Shown: positions 1-11,103 of the stretch, piece after piece
Layout of the letters: each line of letters begins with the position of its first letter
How positions within the stretch are numbered: the first letter of the stretch is position 1
Origin: Eublepharis macularius
Taxonomy: Eukaryota; Chordata; Lepidosauria; Squamata; Eublepharidae
Reading direction: 5' to 3'
Length of the DNA: 64,000 nt
NCBI RefSeq assembly: GCF_028583425.1
Contig: NC_072791.1
Coordinates: 197,508,311-197,572,310 of the forward strand
The notes under the pieces: generated by a model
Seen by the model: the letters and a program-made list of their open reading frames with translations, nothing else
Told to the model about the DNA's origin: nothing
Database searches by the model: none
Made by a program: the position numbers and the translations under genes

Positions 1-284
1 ATGACACAATGCCTTTTATTTCCTGTTTTCTCTGTCTTTTTTGTTTTACCCTGGGTTCAAGAGGGGAACAAATAACTGGGGGAGAAAAACAAGTCATAAA
101 AGGAAAGGTTGAGAGAAATTGTTATGTTTAGCCTGGAGAAGAGATGACCAAACAGAGACATGGTTGTACCAACTGCCATGAGATATTACATGTAGGAGTC
201 AAAGGCTTGTTCTCTGCTGATCTAATGGACTTAAGTTGCAGGACAGTATATTTTCTGGCAAACAGGAGAAACGTCCTAATGGTA

Positions 285-655
285 AAAGCAGTTTGACAAT
301 AAAAAAGATTGCCTATTTATTTTATTATTTATTTAAAACATTTATAGCCTGCCTTTCCCCCCTTGTGGGACTCATGGCAGCTTTACAATATAAACAGAAC
401 AAAGAGAAATACATTAAAATCACAGTTTAAAATAATAAATTAAAAACACCAATGTATTAAAAAAAACTGGCTTAATGTCATCCTAAATAAAACAATCTTC
501 AGCTGCCTCTCGAATATTGAGAGTAAGGGGGATCAAGTGCACTTCCCTAGGGAGATTGTTACATAATTATGGAGCCACCACTGAAAAGACTCTATCTTGT
601 GTACTCACCAAATGAGCCTCTTTGGTTGATGGGACAGTCTGAGATAGGGCTGAGC
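285..655 (-). repeat. LINE 3'-end-like repeat
   Basis: Read on the minus strand this is a tail found repeatedly in the window: a segment with GGCTC/CCACC boxes, a stretch matching 'gctttacaatataaa', then an AAATAAATA-rich end. Related copies lie at 59830-60110 and 61623-61985. No coding frame of its own. Confidence 0.5.
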
Positions 656-1818
656 TAAGGTTGCCAGGTGCGTACCTGGCAATCCCAGGAGGCTTGAAGA
701 GTGAGGCACAGGAAGGGAAGCAACACACAACCCAGAAGTAACATGGCTGTATCTAGTGATGCTCTAGGAAATCCCCAGTCCCTTGGGGAAATTCGTATAG
801 TGTTACTCAGCATGGTAATATCACCGCCTCTTATTGGTCCTGGGCAGTGGTGGGATACAGGAGCTGGGCAATCTGGCTTCCCTAGGCCAAACCACAGAAC
901 ATGGAAGGGGGAAAGAACATTTTGGATCTGTACAGTGTCAGCTGAGAATGGCTCTCTGAATATCATTACTAGTTCTTTTGCCACACATTGTTATTGCCAA
1001 ACATTCTTTTCCTCAGCTGCTCTTAAATATTATGATAAAGCCTACAGATAAAGGTGGTTTCCCACCTGCTTATGACACAAGCATGGTCACTGTTTTTTAT
1101 TACTCCTTGTTCTATAGGCACACAGATCATTCATTCGATGTTGTTGTATAAACACGGTGGCATGTTTTTGCCAAGATGTCAGCAAAGTCAGGTTAAGCTA
1201 GGTTAGTGAGTGTAGGTGGGGGAAAAAGGAGGATGACCTATAGCACCTATTCAACTTTGCCAATCGATTAGCAGACTGAAGGTAAGAGACTATCAATATC
1301 AGTATACAAAGGACAGAGCAAAAGGACTCACCAAGATCACTGTGTCTGTTCAAAAATGTTAGGCAGTTCCTCGCATTGAAGAATGGCTTTCTGGGTAGCA
1401 ACATGATTGTAAGCATCAACACTTGAGAACAGGCATACTTGCCTTCCAACTCTCTCCCTGCTCCCCTTTCCACATTGCCTTGAATAATAATGAACTCTTA
1501 TTATACTGCGCACAGCTACCCTTTTCATGCTGAAGAATTTTACTGAGAAAGCAGCCAATGCCGAGCAGATGCATCTTGAAAACATTGGAGAGATATTGAG
1601 AAGGAGCTTGGAGTGATCTTTTCCAAAGCCTGTAATTCACAGACGCCATTAAGGTTATGCCAAAGTCTCTAACCGCCAATTTTATTTACAGTAAGACTAA
1701 ATGAAGCTGAGATGAGAAACAAAGCCTTCTTTCAAGGAGCCCAGTTGAAGGAAACATTGGACACAGTGGGTAGATGCATACACTGCTGTCACAATTTATT
1801 TACTGTCCTTACTTTCAG
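656..1818. other. Flank upstream of the SDR exon, no gene seen
   Basis: Positions 656-900 begin 'ggttgccagg', resembling the ends of hAT-like repeats common in squamates, but I could not fix the far end. The remainder shows no coding or structured feature. It would be intron or upstream sequence of the SDR gene. Confidence 0.4.
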
Positions 1819-2127
1819 ATGGAGAAATGACAGGATTTTTGACAATCACACTTTTGTTTATCATTGGCTGGTTCATCAGAGACAGTATAAAAGAGAAATG
1901 TCTGAGGGGAAAATATGTCTTGATCACTGGATGTTACAGTGGATTTGGCAATGCTCTGGCTGATCACCTTTGTAAGAGAGGATTCCACATTATTGCTGTG
2001 TGTTTGTCAGAGGAAGGAAGTCAATCACTACTGACAAGCACTTCCCAGCCACTGAAAAATGTTGTTCTCAACTCCTATAGTATTGTCAAGGCCGTGACGT
2101 TTGTGAGAGTGGAGACTGATGGGTTAG
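1819..2127 (+). pseudogene. DHRS9-like retinol dehydrogenase (SDR9C), lone first coding exon
   Basis: An acceptor (TTACTTTCAG) precedes 1819, and ATG at 1827 opens 100 codons up to a donor at 2128 (GTAGGT). The protein has a hydrophobic membrane anchor (TITLLFIIGWFIRD), then KYVLITGCYSGFGN, the TGxxxGxG nucleotide-binding motif of short-chain dehydrogenases, then RGFHIIAVCLSEEGSQSLL. This matches the RDH/DHRS9 subfamily, ER enzymes of retinoid and steroid oxidation. In mammals DHRS9 sits tail-to-tail with LRP2, as here. Against function: the family's L-D-V-T segment reads L-N, apparently missing Asp-Val-Thr; the conserved Trp at the exon end appears to be Gly; and no later exon (NNAG, YxxxK) is visible before LRP2. 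It is a decayed gene, a partial duplicate, or a gene whose remaining exons I missed. A three-codon upstream ATG (1819) ends overlapping the main ATG. Confidence 0.6.
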
Positions 2128-2188
2128 GTAGGTAGCATCACTGTATCATACAGGAATGTCAAAGATGTGTGTGCGCATGTGTGAGTGA

Positions 2189-2390
2189 GAGCCAAGCTAC
2201 AAGTGACGCCTGACACAGGTTGGACACTTGTCAGCTTCCCTCAAGTTTCGATGGGAAATGTAGGCATCCTGGTTTTACAGCTTGGCTCTCTATTACAGCT
2301 GCAAGACCAGGATTCCTACATTTCCCTTCAAAACTTGAGGGAAGCTGACAAGTGTCCAACCTGTGTCAGGCGTCACTTGTAGCTTGGCTC
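2189..2390. mobile_element. Foldback MITE, copy 1
   Basis: Two arms of about 100 bases face each other: GAGCCAAGCTACAAGTGACG at the left is mirrored at the right end (2371-2390). The arms contain CCTGACACAGGTTGGACAC and CTTCCCTCAAGTTT, also found in copy 2 at 6279-6516. TGAGTGAG flanks both sides (2182-2189 and 2391-2398), probably a target duplication. No protein is encoded. Confidence 0.75.
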
Positions 2391-2398
2391 TGAGTGAG

Positions 2399-2598
2399 AA
2401 GTGCCATCAAGTCACAGCCAATGTATGGCAACCCCCCCCCCCCCATAGGGTTTTCATGGCAAGAGATGAACAGAGATAGTTTACTGTTGCCTTCCTCTGC
2501 ATAGAAACCATGGACTTCCTTGGTGGTCTCTCATCCAAGTACTAACTCTGCTTAGCTTCTGAGGGCTAATTGAGCTAGCCTGGGCCATCCAGCAACAC
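2399..2598 (-). repeat. 5S-rRNA-headed SINE
   Basis: On the minus strand it begins 'ggatggcccaggctagctc' and reads on as a 5S-rRNA-like head ('gaagctaagcaga...gttagtacttggatgaga'), ending with a tail ('gccatacattggctgtgactt') like those of BovB-type retroposons. A C13 run interrupts it at about 2431. This resembles the 5S-Sauria type of SINE. Confidence 0.65.
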
Positions 2599-2709
2599 TA
2601 TGCTGTGTATGGAATTCCAAAGATATCTGCTTATAAAACACAGCAGTGCTTTCAAAAGACCACAGATTTCTATTTCAGGCCAAGAAAACTTCACAAGGAA
2701 GAGTAAAAG

Positions 2710-2894
2710 CAGAGGTTTTTTTCAGCGGGAATGTGGTGGAACAGAGTTCTGGAACCTCTTGAAAATGGTCACATGGCTGGTGGCCCTGCCCCCTGATCTG
2801 GAGATCAGGGGGTGGGGCCACCAGCCACGTGACCATTTTCTCCAAGGGCAACCCACTGAGTTCCACCACCTCTTTTCCCAGAAAAAAAGCCCTG
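2710..2894. mobile_element. hAT-type MITE, copy A
   Basis: Ends CAGAGGTTTTTTTCAGC... and ...CCCAGAAAAAAAGCCCTG, with a perfect 8-base target duplication AGTAAAAG (2702-2709, 2895-2902). The centre is a strong palindrome around 'ggtcacatggctggtggcc'. Non-autonomous; 8-base duplications and CAG-type ends point to hAT. Confidence 0.85.
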
Positions 2895-3635
2895 AGTAAA
2901 AGTGTTGTTAATTCTATGGAGAGACAGTTTAAGTCTGTTAGAGGCCCATCCTTAGCAGAGTCACACCCTTCTAAGCCTATTGAAGTCAATGGGACTTTAA
3001 TGCAGGACAAAAATGGTCTTCCCAACCATACATGAAAATTAAATGAAACAAACAAATAAAAACAAGCTCTGTGTTATATCCCTCCTCACAGGTAGATTCC
3101 TGTTAGAGGATCCTATTTTGGATGCGAAATTATATCCCAGAATTGCCTGGGGGGGGGGTGCTTCGCAGAATCCCTGTGAGGTGTACATGCATAAAATGTA
3201 ATATCGTGAGGGAGACTATATAAGAAGTCTTCTTCATGAAATTATCATGAACAAGTAGCAGGGTCAGAGTGGATCACATCAATTTAAAAGACATAAAAAA
3301 CAAGTAAAAAACGGTAGCTTAAAAGGAGCAAATACAATTCCGCAAGTCCACCTTCAGCAGTGCACAATGCACAATCCCGTATACCATCATTTGGGGCCCA
3401 TAGGGGCCGGTGACTGTCAACAGATGAAAAAGACCAGGGAGAGGACAGATGGAACCTAAGAATTTTCATCAATAAGGAAATGAAATCAGGGACGTGCACC
3501 CATGCATGCACACGTGCTCATCACACATACGTGTTTTACTTCGTTTTAGATTTATTTTTAAATTTATTTTCTTTATTATTTATGTTCTTTATCGTATTCT
3601 TTATTCATTTCTATTAGTTTCAAAGGAAATCATCA

Positions 3636-4160
3636 ACTCATGCCACCAGAGCAGTCTCTGTCCTGTAGCTCAGCCTGAATCCCAACTGAAATGGATCCAA
3701 AGCACCAGATTTATACATGAAGACTTGGAGTTGGTCCTCTACCTCTCTCTCTCAATCACTTTGCCCAGAAAAGGGCAAATTGGAGATGGGGTGATAACTG
3801 GCCACATTGTTTTTGTCTAGGGATAGTTTTTAAGTAGCGAGCGCACAACTGCCTGTTCGAGAGGTTGGAGGAAGGGGCCCTGAGCTAGTGACTGATTTAC
3901 AATAGTCCTCAAGGGCTCATTTATGTGGTCCTTACATGATTTTAGCTGCCAAGATAGTCAAGGGTCTAGTGTGTAAGTTGTGGCCTTCACAGATGCCAGG
4001 AGCCTGTCAATATCTGTTGTAATTGGTTTAAAGAGGCCCATATGTGAACCAGATGGTGTAAAGGACTTCGACCTCACTTATATTACAGCTGGCATCCAAA
4101 TCTGAGTGTATTCATGCTCTTTTCTCAGCAAAGTACTTTGCAAAGGTATTTTGAGACTGT
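3636..4160 (-). mobile_element. L2-like LINE reverse transcriptase remnant
   Basis: The minus strand reads SYHPISNLPFSGQSD, then LQVFMYKSGALDPFQLGFRL and TETALVA, the fingers and palm region of an L2-type reverse transcriptase (NYRPISNLPF; LDPFQSGFR). Stop codons break it. A dead fragment. Confidence 0.7.
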
Positions 4161-4689
4161 AAAAGGGACACCTGGACCATTATCCTTGTAGGTAGGGTTG
4201 CCAGGTCTTTCTGGCGATTGGTGGCACACATTTGGCAACTCTACCTATAGGACACATTCAGCAGCATAGCTGTGGATAGAGGACTGGGCCAGAATCTGTT
4301 GGAGTAATGCAATGTCTTGTGTACAAAGAAGAGGAAAGCATCCTGCAGCCGGCACCAGTCTCTAGTTACATGGGAGTATAAGGGGACTGCTTCTTTCTAA
4401 AACAGCTTTTAGTTTTCTGCAGAATGCTATGCTTAGGCCTTTCTTCTAGAACTCTAAACAGACTTTCTCAACTAGCAAGGCAGCTAGCTTTATTTCTTCT
4501 CTTTCCTCTCCAGTTTGTCAGTTCTATTTATAAAGCTTTTGTAACTCGTAATCAGTTCAGTGTCCCGACTGTTACATAGGCACTCTACCAACAGCATGAT
4601 ATGCCCAGGTTAGCACAGTACTTTGGGAGTTCCATATATGAAGCTCCCAGTGTTTTTTAAAACTCATTTAGCAGGTGTAAGGGGGGGAA

Positions 4690-4850
4690 GCTTTGGACTG
4701 GGACCATGGCAAGAAAAAGGGGTTTTGAGCCTTCTTCCCTGTGCTGTTTCTCCATTCAAAAATAGTTCTGGGGGAACTTGAACTTGAGTTGTCCAGATCC
4801 TAGTCCATCAGTCTAGCTACTACACCATACTGGGCCTTTCACTCTATAGT
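4690..4850 (-). repeat. Degenerate tRNA-derived SINE
   Basis: On the minus strand 'ggtgtagtagctagactgatggactaggatctgga' matches the tRNA-like head seen in the better copy at 58558-58792. Old and diverged. Confidence 0.5.
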
Positions 4851-5153
4851 AAAAATGTACTATATAGATAGAGTCAATAAAACAGGCACCTGGTAGGACA
4901 CTTAGTAAAACCAGTACATGGAAAGCTGAAGAAATTGTACTTTGTAAAGTTTTGTAAACGTTAAATTCAAGTTAAAGATCTTGTTTGTTTCATACACAGA
5001 TTGGTGGTTGAAATGAATTATGGGCTGCTGGATTATTTTTATATGCAGGAAAGAAATCAGACACGACAAATGGGGAAATACAGTTAACACTGTTGACAGC
5101 ATAATGCATTTGTCTCTTTCTCTCCAGTTTTAATGTCTGAAGTTACCCTATAG

Positions 5154-5697
5154 CAGGGCTTTTTTTCTGGGAAAAGAGGTGTTGGAACTCAGTGGGTTGT
5201 CAGCACAGGGGGCAACTCCTGGCAGGAGGTGGTGCCCCCGGTACCACATGCGCACACGCAAAGTGTCCAGAGGAGTTAGCCGTGTTAGTCTGTAGTAGCA
5301 AAATCAAAAAGAGTCCAGTAGCACCTTTAAGACTAACCAATTTTATTGTAGCATAAGCTTTCGAGAATCAAGTTCTCTTCGTCAGATGCATAGTACAGTG
5401 CAAAGTGTGTGCATGTTCCCAGGACTGCGCAATCACGTCACTTTGGGTCAGCTGGAACAAGGGGGGGCGGTTAAAACTTTAAATCACCTTAGGCGAAAAC
5501 GGTCACATGGCCAGTGGCCCCGCCCCCTGATCGACAGACAGAGGGGAGTTTAGATCGCCCTCCATGCCGCTTGGTGTGGAGGGCGATCTGAACTCCCCTC
5601 TGTCTGGAGATCAGGGGGCGGGGCCACTGGCCATGTGACCGTTTTCAAGAGGTGCCGGAACTCCATTCCACCGTGTTCCGGCTGAAAAAAAGCCCTG
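5154..5697. mobile_element. hAT-type MITE, copy B, with a nested insertion
   Basis: CAGGGCTTTTTTTCTGGG at the left and CGGCTGAAAAAAAGCCCTG at the right, flanked by a perfect 8-base duplication CCCTATAG (5146-5153, 5698-5705). It holds the same palindromic core as the other copies and is interrupted by a 133-base repeat at 5267-5399. Confidence 0.87.
5267..5399 (-). mobile_element. 133-bp repeat nested in hAT MITE, hammerhead-like core on minus strand
   Basis: Bounded by the 9-base direct repeat GCAAAGTGT (5258-5266, 5400-5408), so it is a clean insertion into the MITE. The minus strand carries CTGACGA (5379-5385), a stem GAGAA/TTCTC, GAAA (5359-5362) and a short AGC/GCT hairpin, the layout of a hammerhead ribozyme. 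The rest ('ggttagtcttaaaggtgct') is a retroposon tail common in reptiles. Transposition mode not known to me. Confidence 0.7.
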
Positions 5698-6104
5698 CCC
5701 TATAGTAGATGGCCTTTTCTTTTTCTTGATATTGAGAATACTTCTTGTTCCAGCAAGTGGTAGTAACACAACTTCTAGGTTTCATGTAGATGTCTGACCC
5801 TTCAGGTCTTAATACAAATTGCTGTTCATTTGCCAGTGTCTTGACCTTGTCTGTCTCTGTGCCTAGTTAATATGATTCAATGGGACATCAGGAGTTAGGA
5901 GAATCTACTGCGAGGTTTCTTATCAGGGTGAGAAGCATAGCGCCTCAGGCATTTTTTAAGCAGCCGTGGCAGAGGAGCTCGGCTCATTAACTGGCCACAG
6001 AACTCCATGTGTGTATATGGAAGACCTACATAAATCACCAGATCTAGTCTAACAGCATATTCTGGTTTTACTGAACTTTTTCAGTGTTTCTACCAAACAG
6101 CCTG

Positions 6105-6545
6105 AACAGTCAAGACTAGCCCAAGCTTGTCAGAGCTTGACAGCTAAGCAAGATCAGTCATGAATGATTAGTATATGGATGGGAGGCTACCAAGGAAAAC
6201 TAGGGTTCCTAAGAAGGCAAGAGCATACTGCCTTTGCTTATTTCTTGCCTTAGAATCCCCGAGGAGCTGCCAGAAGTGAGAGCGGGACCACAAGTGACGC
6301 CTGACACAGGTTGGACACTTGTCAGCTTCCCTCAAGTTTTGATGGGAAATGTAGGCAGCTTGGCGGAATGTTGGACAAGTGACAGTTGAAAAGTCCATTG
6401 GACAGCATTCAGAGAGCCAAGCTGCAAGACCAGGATGCCTACATTTCCCATCAAAACTTGAGGGAAGCTGACTAGTGTCCAACCTGTGTCAGGCGTCACT
6501 TGTGGTCCCGCTCTCAGTCGCAACTTTACGACACTTTATTAATAT
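6105..6545 (+). repeat. 5S-rRNA-headed SINE split by foldback MITE copy 2
   Basis: The plus strand shows the 5S-like head ('agagcttgacagctaagcaagatcagt...gattagtatatggatgggagg') to 6278, then the foldback MITE, then the SINE tail 'gtcgcaactttacgacactt' after 6516. The head and tail together make one interrupted SINE. Confidence 0.65.
6279..6516. mobile_element. Foldback MITE, copy 2
   Basis: Same family as 2189-2390 by the shared CAAGTGACGCCTGACACAGG arms. The outermost bases differ from copy 1 (GAGCGGGACC against GAGCCAAGCT), yet both ends of this copy agree with each other. The centre contains an unrelated 'ttggacaagtgacagttg' segment. It sits inside a SINE. Confidence 0.72.
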
Positions 6546-7816
6546 TACTGCACTGACTAACACTGAGGGATAATATTTGTGGATGGGCAGATTTTTACTG
6601 ACTGTTGAGCCAGTAATTAACTAATCAACTACAGTCCTGGTCAAATCTTTGGACACTTTCCATGGCTTGAATTTATTGATTGAAAGGTTTGGAGAACATG
6701 GTGGGATGGTATGTACTGAGACAACATTTAAAGCATGTGAATCTTGTGAGTGAAATATAAATGGTTCTTGGCTCTAAATAAAAGAAAGATCTTTCTCAAG
6801 CAAGGGTGATCTGTGTGCACATATCCTTCTGAATTCCTTGTACTGGTTTTGCATGGTACACGCACACAGGTGGTCATTACTGTCAGTTCCAGCAATGCTC
6901 ATCATCTTTTTATGGGGTGGTGGTGGTGGAGAGACAGAGAAAATTAATCCAAGTCCCTCTTCTTCCCAAACCTCTAGTTTGCCAATGCTGACCATGATAA
7001 CTATCTGCCTTGCAGATGGATGAGTGTCAATATAGAGATGTTCCAACTGCTGCTTACATGTGGCTCAATATCAGGCCTGTGAATGACACACACTTGTCGT
7101 TCAGACTAAATCCACCTTAAAACAAAAACACGGTTGCCACTTTATTGTGTTAAGGAGCAGAAAGTCTTTGATATATTGTGGGGCAGGGTGGTTGTTTTTG
7201 TTGAGAGGTCTAACTGGTGTTAGAGGCTTAACCAAATGTAACCTCCACTATCCAACCTTGAGCCACCCAACTGCTCCAAACGGATCGTCATGCCACTGTG
7301 ATTCAATTGGAGCCAAATGAGATGGTCGCTTTTTAAGAGTTGGGTCTGGATTCTCCAGACTCATCTCAGGTTCCCTGCAGCTGCATGCCAGCTGTGGGGA
7401 ATGGTTAGTTAAAAATAGTGTGAAGCCTGTTTGGACTTGGAACTCCCACCATGGGGTGGGGGGTGGGGAGAATGAACTCCTGTATCCCCCCAGTTGTTTT
7501 CTGGGCAAAATCAGTGCTGGGGGGAATCATTTGGGGAAATAACCTGGACCCATCTCTTTAAAAAAGCGAACATCTGATTTGGCCTTCAGTTAGGTTTGAG
7601 TTTGATTTCACACTTTACTTGTGCAACACGTTCACCCACATTCAGGGCAGGTAGCTAGGTAGTACAATTGAACAGTTCCTTTTTAATCAATGTATTGTCT
7701 GCTTTAGCGATGCTTAACATATGTGGTTCCTTGCTTTGGTTTAAGAAGAATCGCTTGACGAAAGAACTCTAAGAACTGTGCTGGAAAGATGGCAACACTT
7801 AAAGCTATCTGGAAAC

Positions 7817-7958
7817 GATTCCGCACACATTGGATAATGCACTTTCAATGCACTTTATCAATCTTTTGAGGTGGATTTTTTGTTCCGCACACAAAAAAAT
7901 CCGTTCCAAATGATCTATAAAGAGGATTGGAAGTGCATTATCCAACGTGTGCGGAATC
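7817..7958. mobile_element. MITE with about 33-bp inverted ends, copy 1
   Basis: Ends GATTCCGCACACATTGGATA and its near-perfect inverse, with GCACTTTCAATGCACTTTAT inside. A shorter copy is at 11435-11555. I could not identify a target duplication, so the superfamily is open. Confidence 0.75.
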
Positions 7959-8670
7959 TCTTTCTCTGTAGCATTCTCTGGGGCGTGGAACCCAAATGGT
8001 TTTCACCAGATTCATTTTATTGAAGCCTTTAGGAAGGGATTGGAATCCTGTTTGCTCCTTCAGGCTTTTTGAGTTCCTTTTGAATACATGAGAATAGATT
8101 TCTGGAACTGAAATAGGCTTCTAAAATGCTGATTTTTTTAAAGAAAAAGTCTTTGCAGTTTTTAAAAGTTTTTGTGGTTTTTGAACTGTGTTATGTTTTA
8201 TAGATTTTGACACCCCAGGCATAAACACCCATCAGCGGACTTTGTGTAGTATGACTTTCCTACTTGCCTCCCCTGCTGCAGTCCACTGAGCCATCCTGAA
8301 ATTTGTTCCTGGGGTGTCAACAAACCCTCAAGAACAGCATCGGGGGAAATGGAGTCTGCAGTGGAAGGGGAGAATCACCAGAAATTTCTGCCCACTCTTC
8401 GAAACACCCAAGTGCCATTACATCAGCAGAACTGTGTGGTTGCTAAGTGCCATTGATCCGAAGTCTGATTCAAAATCTGTAGTGCGATTCTGGTAGTGAG
8501 CTGAAATCTGCCTCTCCCTGAGAATTATGCTGACTGGACAATATTTGGTATGCTGTGGGTTTTTTGTCCCCATCTCATTATCTTTATGTATCATTTCTGT
8601 ATCAAAGAAATCTGGTTGTTTTTCACATACAGGTGTATTATTAGACTATTCATCACACTGTGGCCCATTC

Positions 8671-8937
8671 CACATGTCCTTAAAGGGACAGTCAACTCAC
8701 CGAACGCTGGCAGCTTTTCCCCTTGACTCCAGACATCTGTTTCCAAAATGGTTGAAGGCTGTTTGCTTCCATTTTTTTGGTATCTTTTGGGGACCACAGG
8801 AAAGTGCGCTCCCAGAAAAGGCACTGGGAAAAATGGAATACAAACAGCATGCAACCATTTTGAAAATGGAGACGTTTGGAGTGAAGGAGAAAAGCCACCA
8901 GCATTCAGTGAGAGGGCTGTCCCTTTAAGGACATGTG
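8671..8937. mobile_element. Long foldback MITE
   Basis: CACATGTCCTTAAAGGGACAG at the left is mirrored exactly at the right end. The two arms of about 130 bases stay similar to the centre (CAAAATGGTTGAAGGCTGTTTG against CAAAATGGTTGCATGCTGTTTG). Open frames across it on both strands come from the palindrome and are not genes. Confidence 0.75.
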
Positions 8938-9000
8938 AAAAGAGCCTGTCTCTCTATTTCAGAAGAGGATATGCCAGGTAGATGCATATTTCTCCTTCAT

Positions 9001-10890
9001 GAATGATCTAGAATGCACAAAGAGAAGTTACCAAAAAAAAAAAAAGTTTTGCTAGAAGCTAAGGCATACACTGCCATCCTAAGCAGGTTTACACCTGTCA
9101 TAGTCCATTAACTTCAATGATGTTAGAAGGGTGTAGCTCTGGGATGGCACTGTTATGCAATAGTTCAAGGAACTGAGATTGTTCCCAGATGTAACACTGG
9201 AGGAAATGGCAGGGTTAGACTTGGCCTAGCCAACACTAAGTATATCCAGAATCAAGGGAGAAAAGGAGCAATTCATGTATGCAATAGATGGTGTCTGGAA
9301 GATCAACCAAGAATCTCTAGCAACTTCCTTAGAAATGACCGACAGAGAAGACTGTATGTAATTCCAGTCATTGATAAATAGGAGTCTTATGGGTCATTAA
9401 CATTTTAAATCCTAGCATAACCTTTTGTCATCTAGAGGCCTCTTCCCCAGAATCTCTCTACATGAAACATCTGAGATATGAAGAACATGTGTTGAGAGAT
9501 ACAATGGTAGTCAGGAAGGGTAGTTTAAAAAGACAGAGCAAAGGCTTTGCTATACACTGGTGCTGTGTGAAGGGGCTGTGAAATGCCAGAAGGGAAACTT
9601 CAGCCCATTATAACCTCTCCATGTCCAAGCTCAGCTCTGGAAAGCAGCTCCAGCCCATTTCTATTCTTTAGTGCCCTCTGGTTGCGATCTCAGTTTTAGA
9701 CTGGAGAGATGAAATTGACAGAGCCTTCAGGGAGGCAAAGATGAAATTGACAAGCCCTCTGAGGAGTGATCTCCACTGACTCCGTCCTTTTAAACTATGC
9801 TTCCCAGCTAACCTTCCATCTCCATACACTTGACGAACATGTGCTGAGGAGTCTTGTGAAGAGAGACTTCCAGTGATTCACAGAAGCTTATGTCAGAATA
9901 GAATCTTTTAAAGTCTTTCAGGTTCCAGAAGACTCCTGCTTAGTTCTGCACCAACAATTAACACAGCAACCCCCCTGGAATCATATAATTATAAGGCTAT
10001 GATTTTTTAAAATTATTTTATTATAAACTGTTTTGAGAACCGTGAGGAGAAAATAGGGCATACATCTTAATATAAAGAAACACAGGCCCACCATGGTGAA
10101 GGGGGACATATTCTACACTTGCTCAAAGGTACCGTCACCTTACATTCCAGAGCAAAACAGCCTGAAAACCTGGTATAACCGAGACAAATTAAGTTAGGAG
10201 AAGAGAATGCTGAATTTTCAATATATGATTTCTGCCTATAAAATTCTTGCTCAGTAGCTAATTTGGTGTGCACAATATTTCTGAATGCAGAAAGGATAAA
10301 GGTTTTGTTTGCTGTAGGGTAGCAGATTAATCATTAATGGCCAGTTCAGTTAAGTTTACCACCACCATCCCAGGTACAGCAAACCAAGATAGAAAATGTC
10401 TTCACAAAACATTAGTTGAAATGCTATACTGGATTCAAATTCCATTTCTGCAAAAACACTTGAAAGATACTTAAATTGAACTTGCTATCAAGAAACAGTT
10501 GATCAATTGACAATGCTGATTCTTTTGTATCAGGCCAGGGCAATGAAAGCTGAAAGAGCTTTGTTATAGTAACAGATGATTCCCTCCCCCCTTGTCTTCA
10601 TCCAGAAAAGGCACGTTTATTCATGAATCAAATGAAAATGCAGTTACTGAAGTCTTATAGCCAAATTTAATGGTCATAATCATGACAGACGTATGTTAGA
10701 ATATGCATCCAAAAAACACTTTGCTTCCAAAAATAGTTATCGTAGGGCGAGAGAGCACATGCTTCTTACTGTGGGAGATGCACCAAGGATCGTCTTATGT
10801 TTCATGGAAACAGAAGGACAAATAATTTAGACTTAACTCAGCTTTACCAGTCAAATGTAAAGAACAACTAGCATATTCATCTGCCCTGTT
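9001..10890. other. Intergenic stretch, nothing recognised
   Basis: No exon, structured repeat or RNA gene was recognised, only an A13 run near 9030 and ordinary AT-rich sequence. Positions 9061-9160 ('ccatcctaagcaggtttacacc') look like a retroposon tail common in reptiles but were not resolved. Confidence 0.4.
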
Positions 10891-11103
10891 GCGATATGGA
10901 GACTCTGTTTTCCCCCACCCCAGTGTTGTATGGGACCTGCACCTACCTCTGGAGCTCAGCACCCATCCCTACCACCACCAGAGGAATAAGACAACAGAGT
11001 CTCCCACAGCACCCAGCCAGGGAGGACACTGTGATTGTGACTGCAACAGCCTTGGACTCAGCGGGAGATGGCAGAAGCTGCTGCTTTTTAAAGTCCATGT
11101 GCA

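Noticed and set aside
6105..6215. 5S rRNA-like sequence
   Set aside because: It is the head of a 5S-derived SINE with a retroposon tail and several diverged copies; not a functional 5S gene.
8527..8928. 133-codon open frame with overlapping frames on the other strand
   Set aside because: The frames follow from a long foldback repeat that reads alike on both strands.
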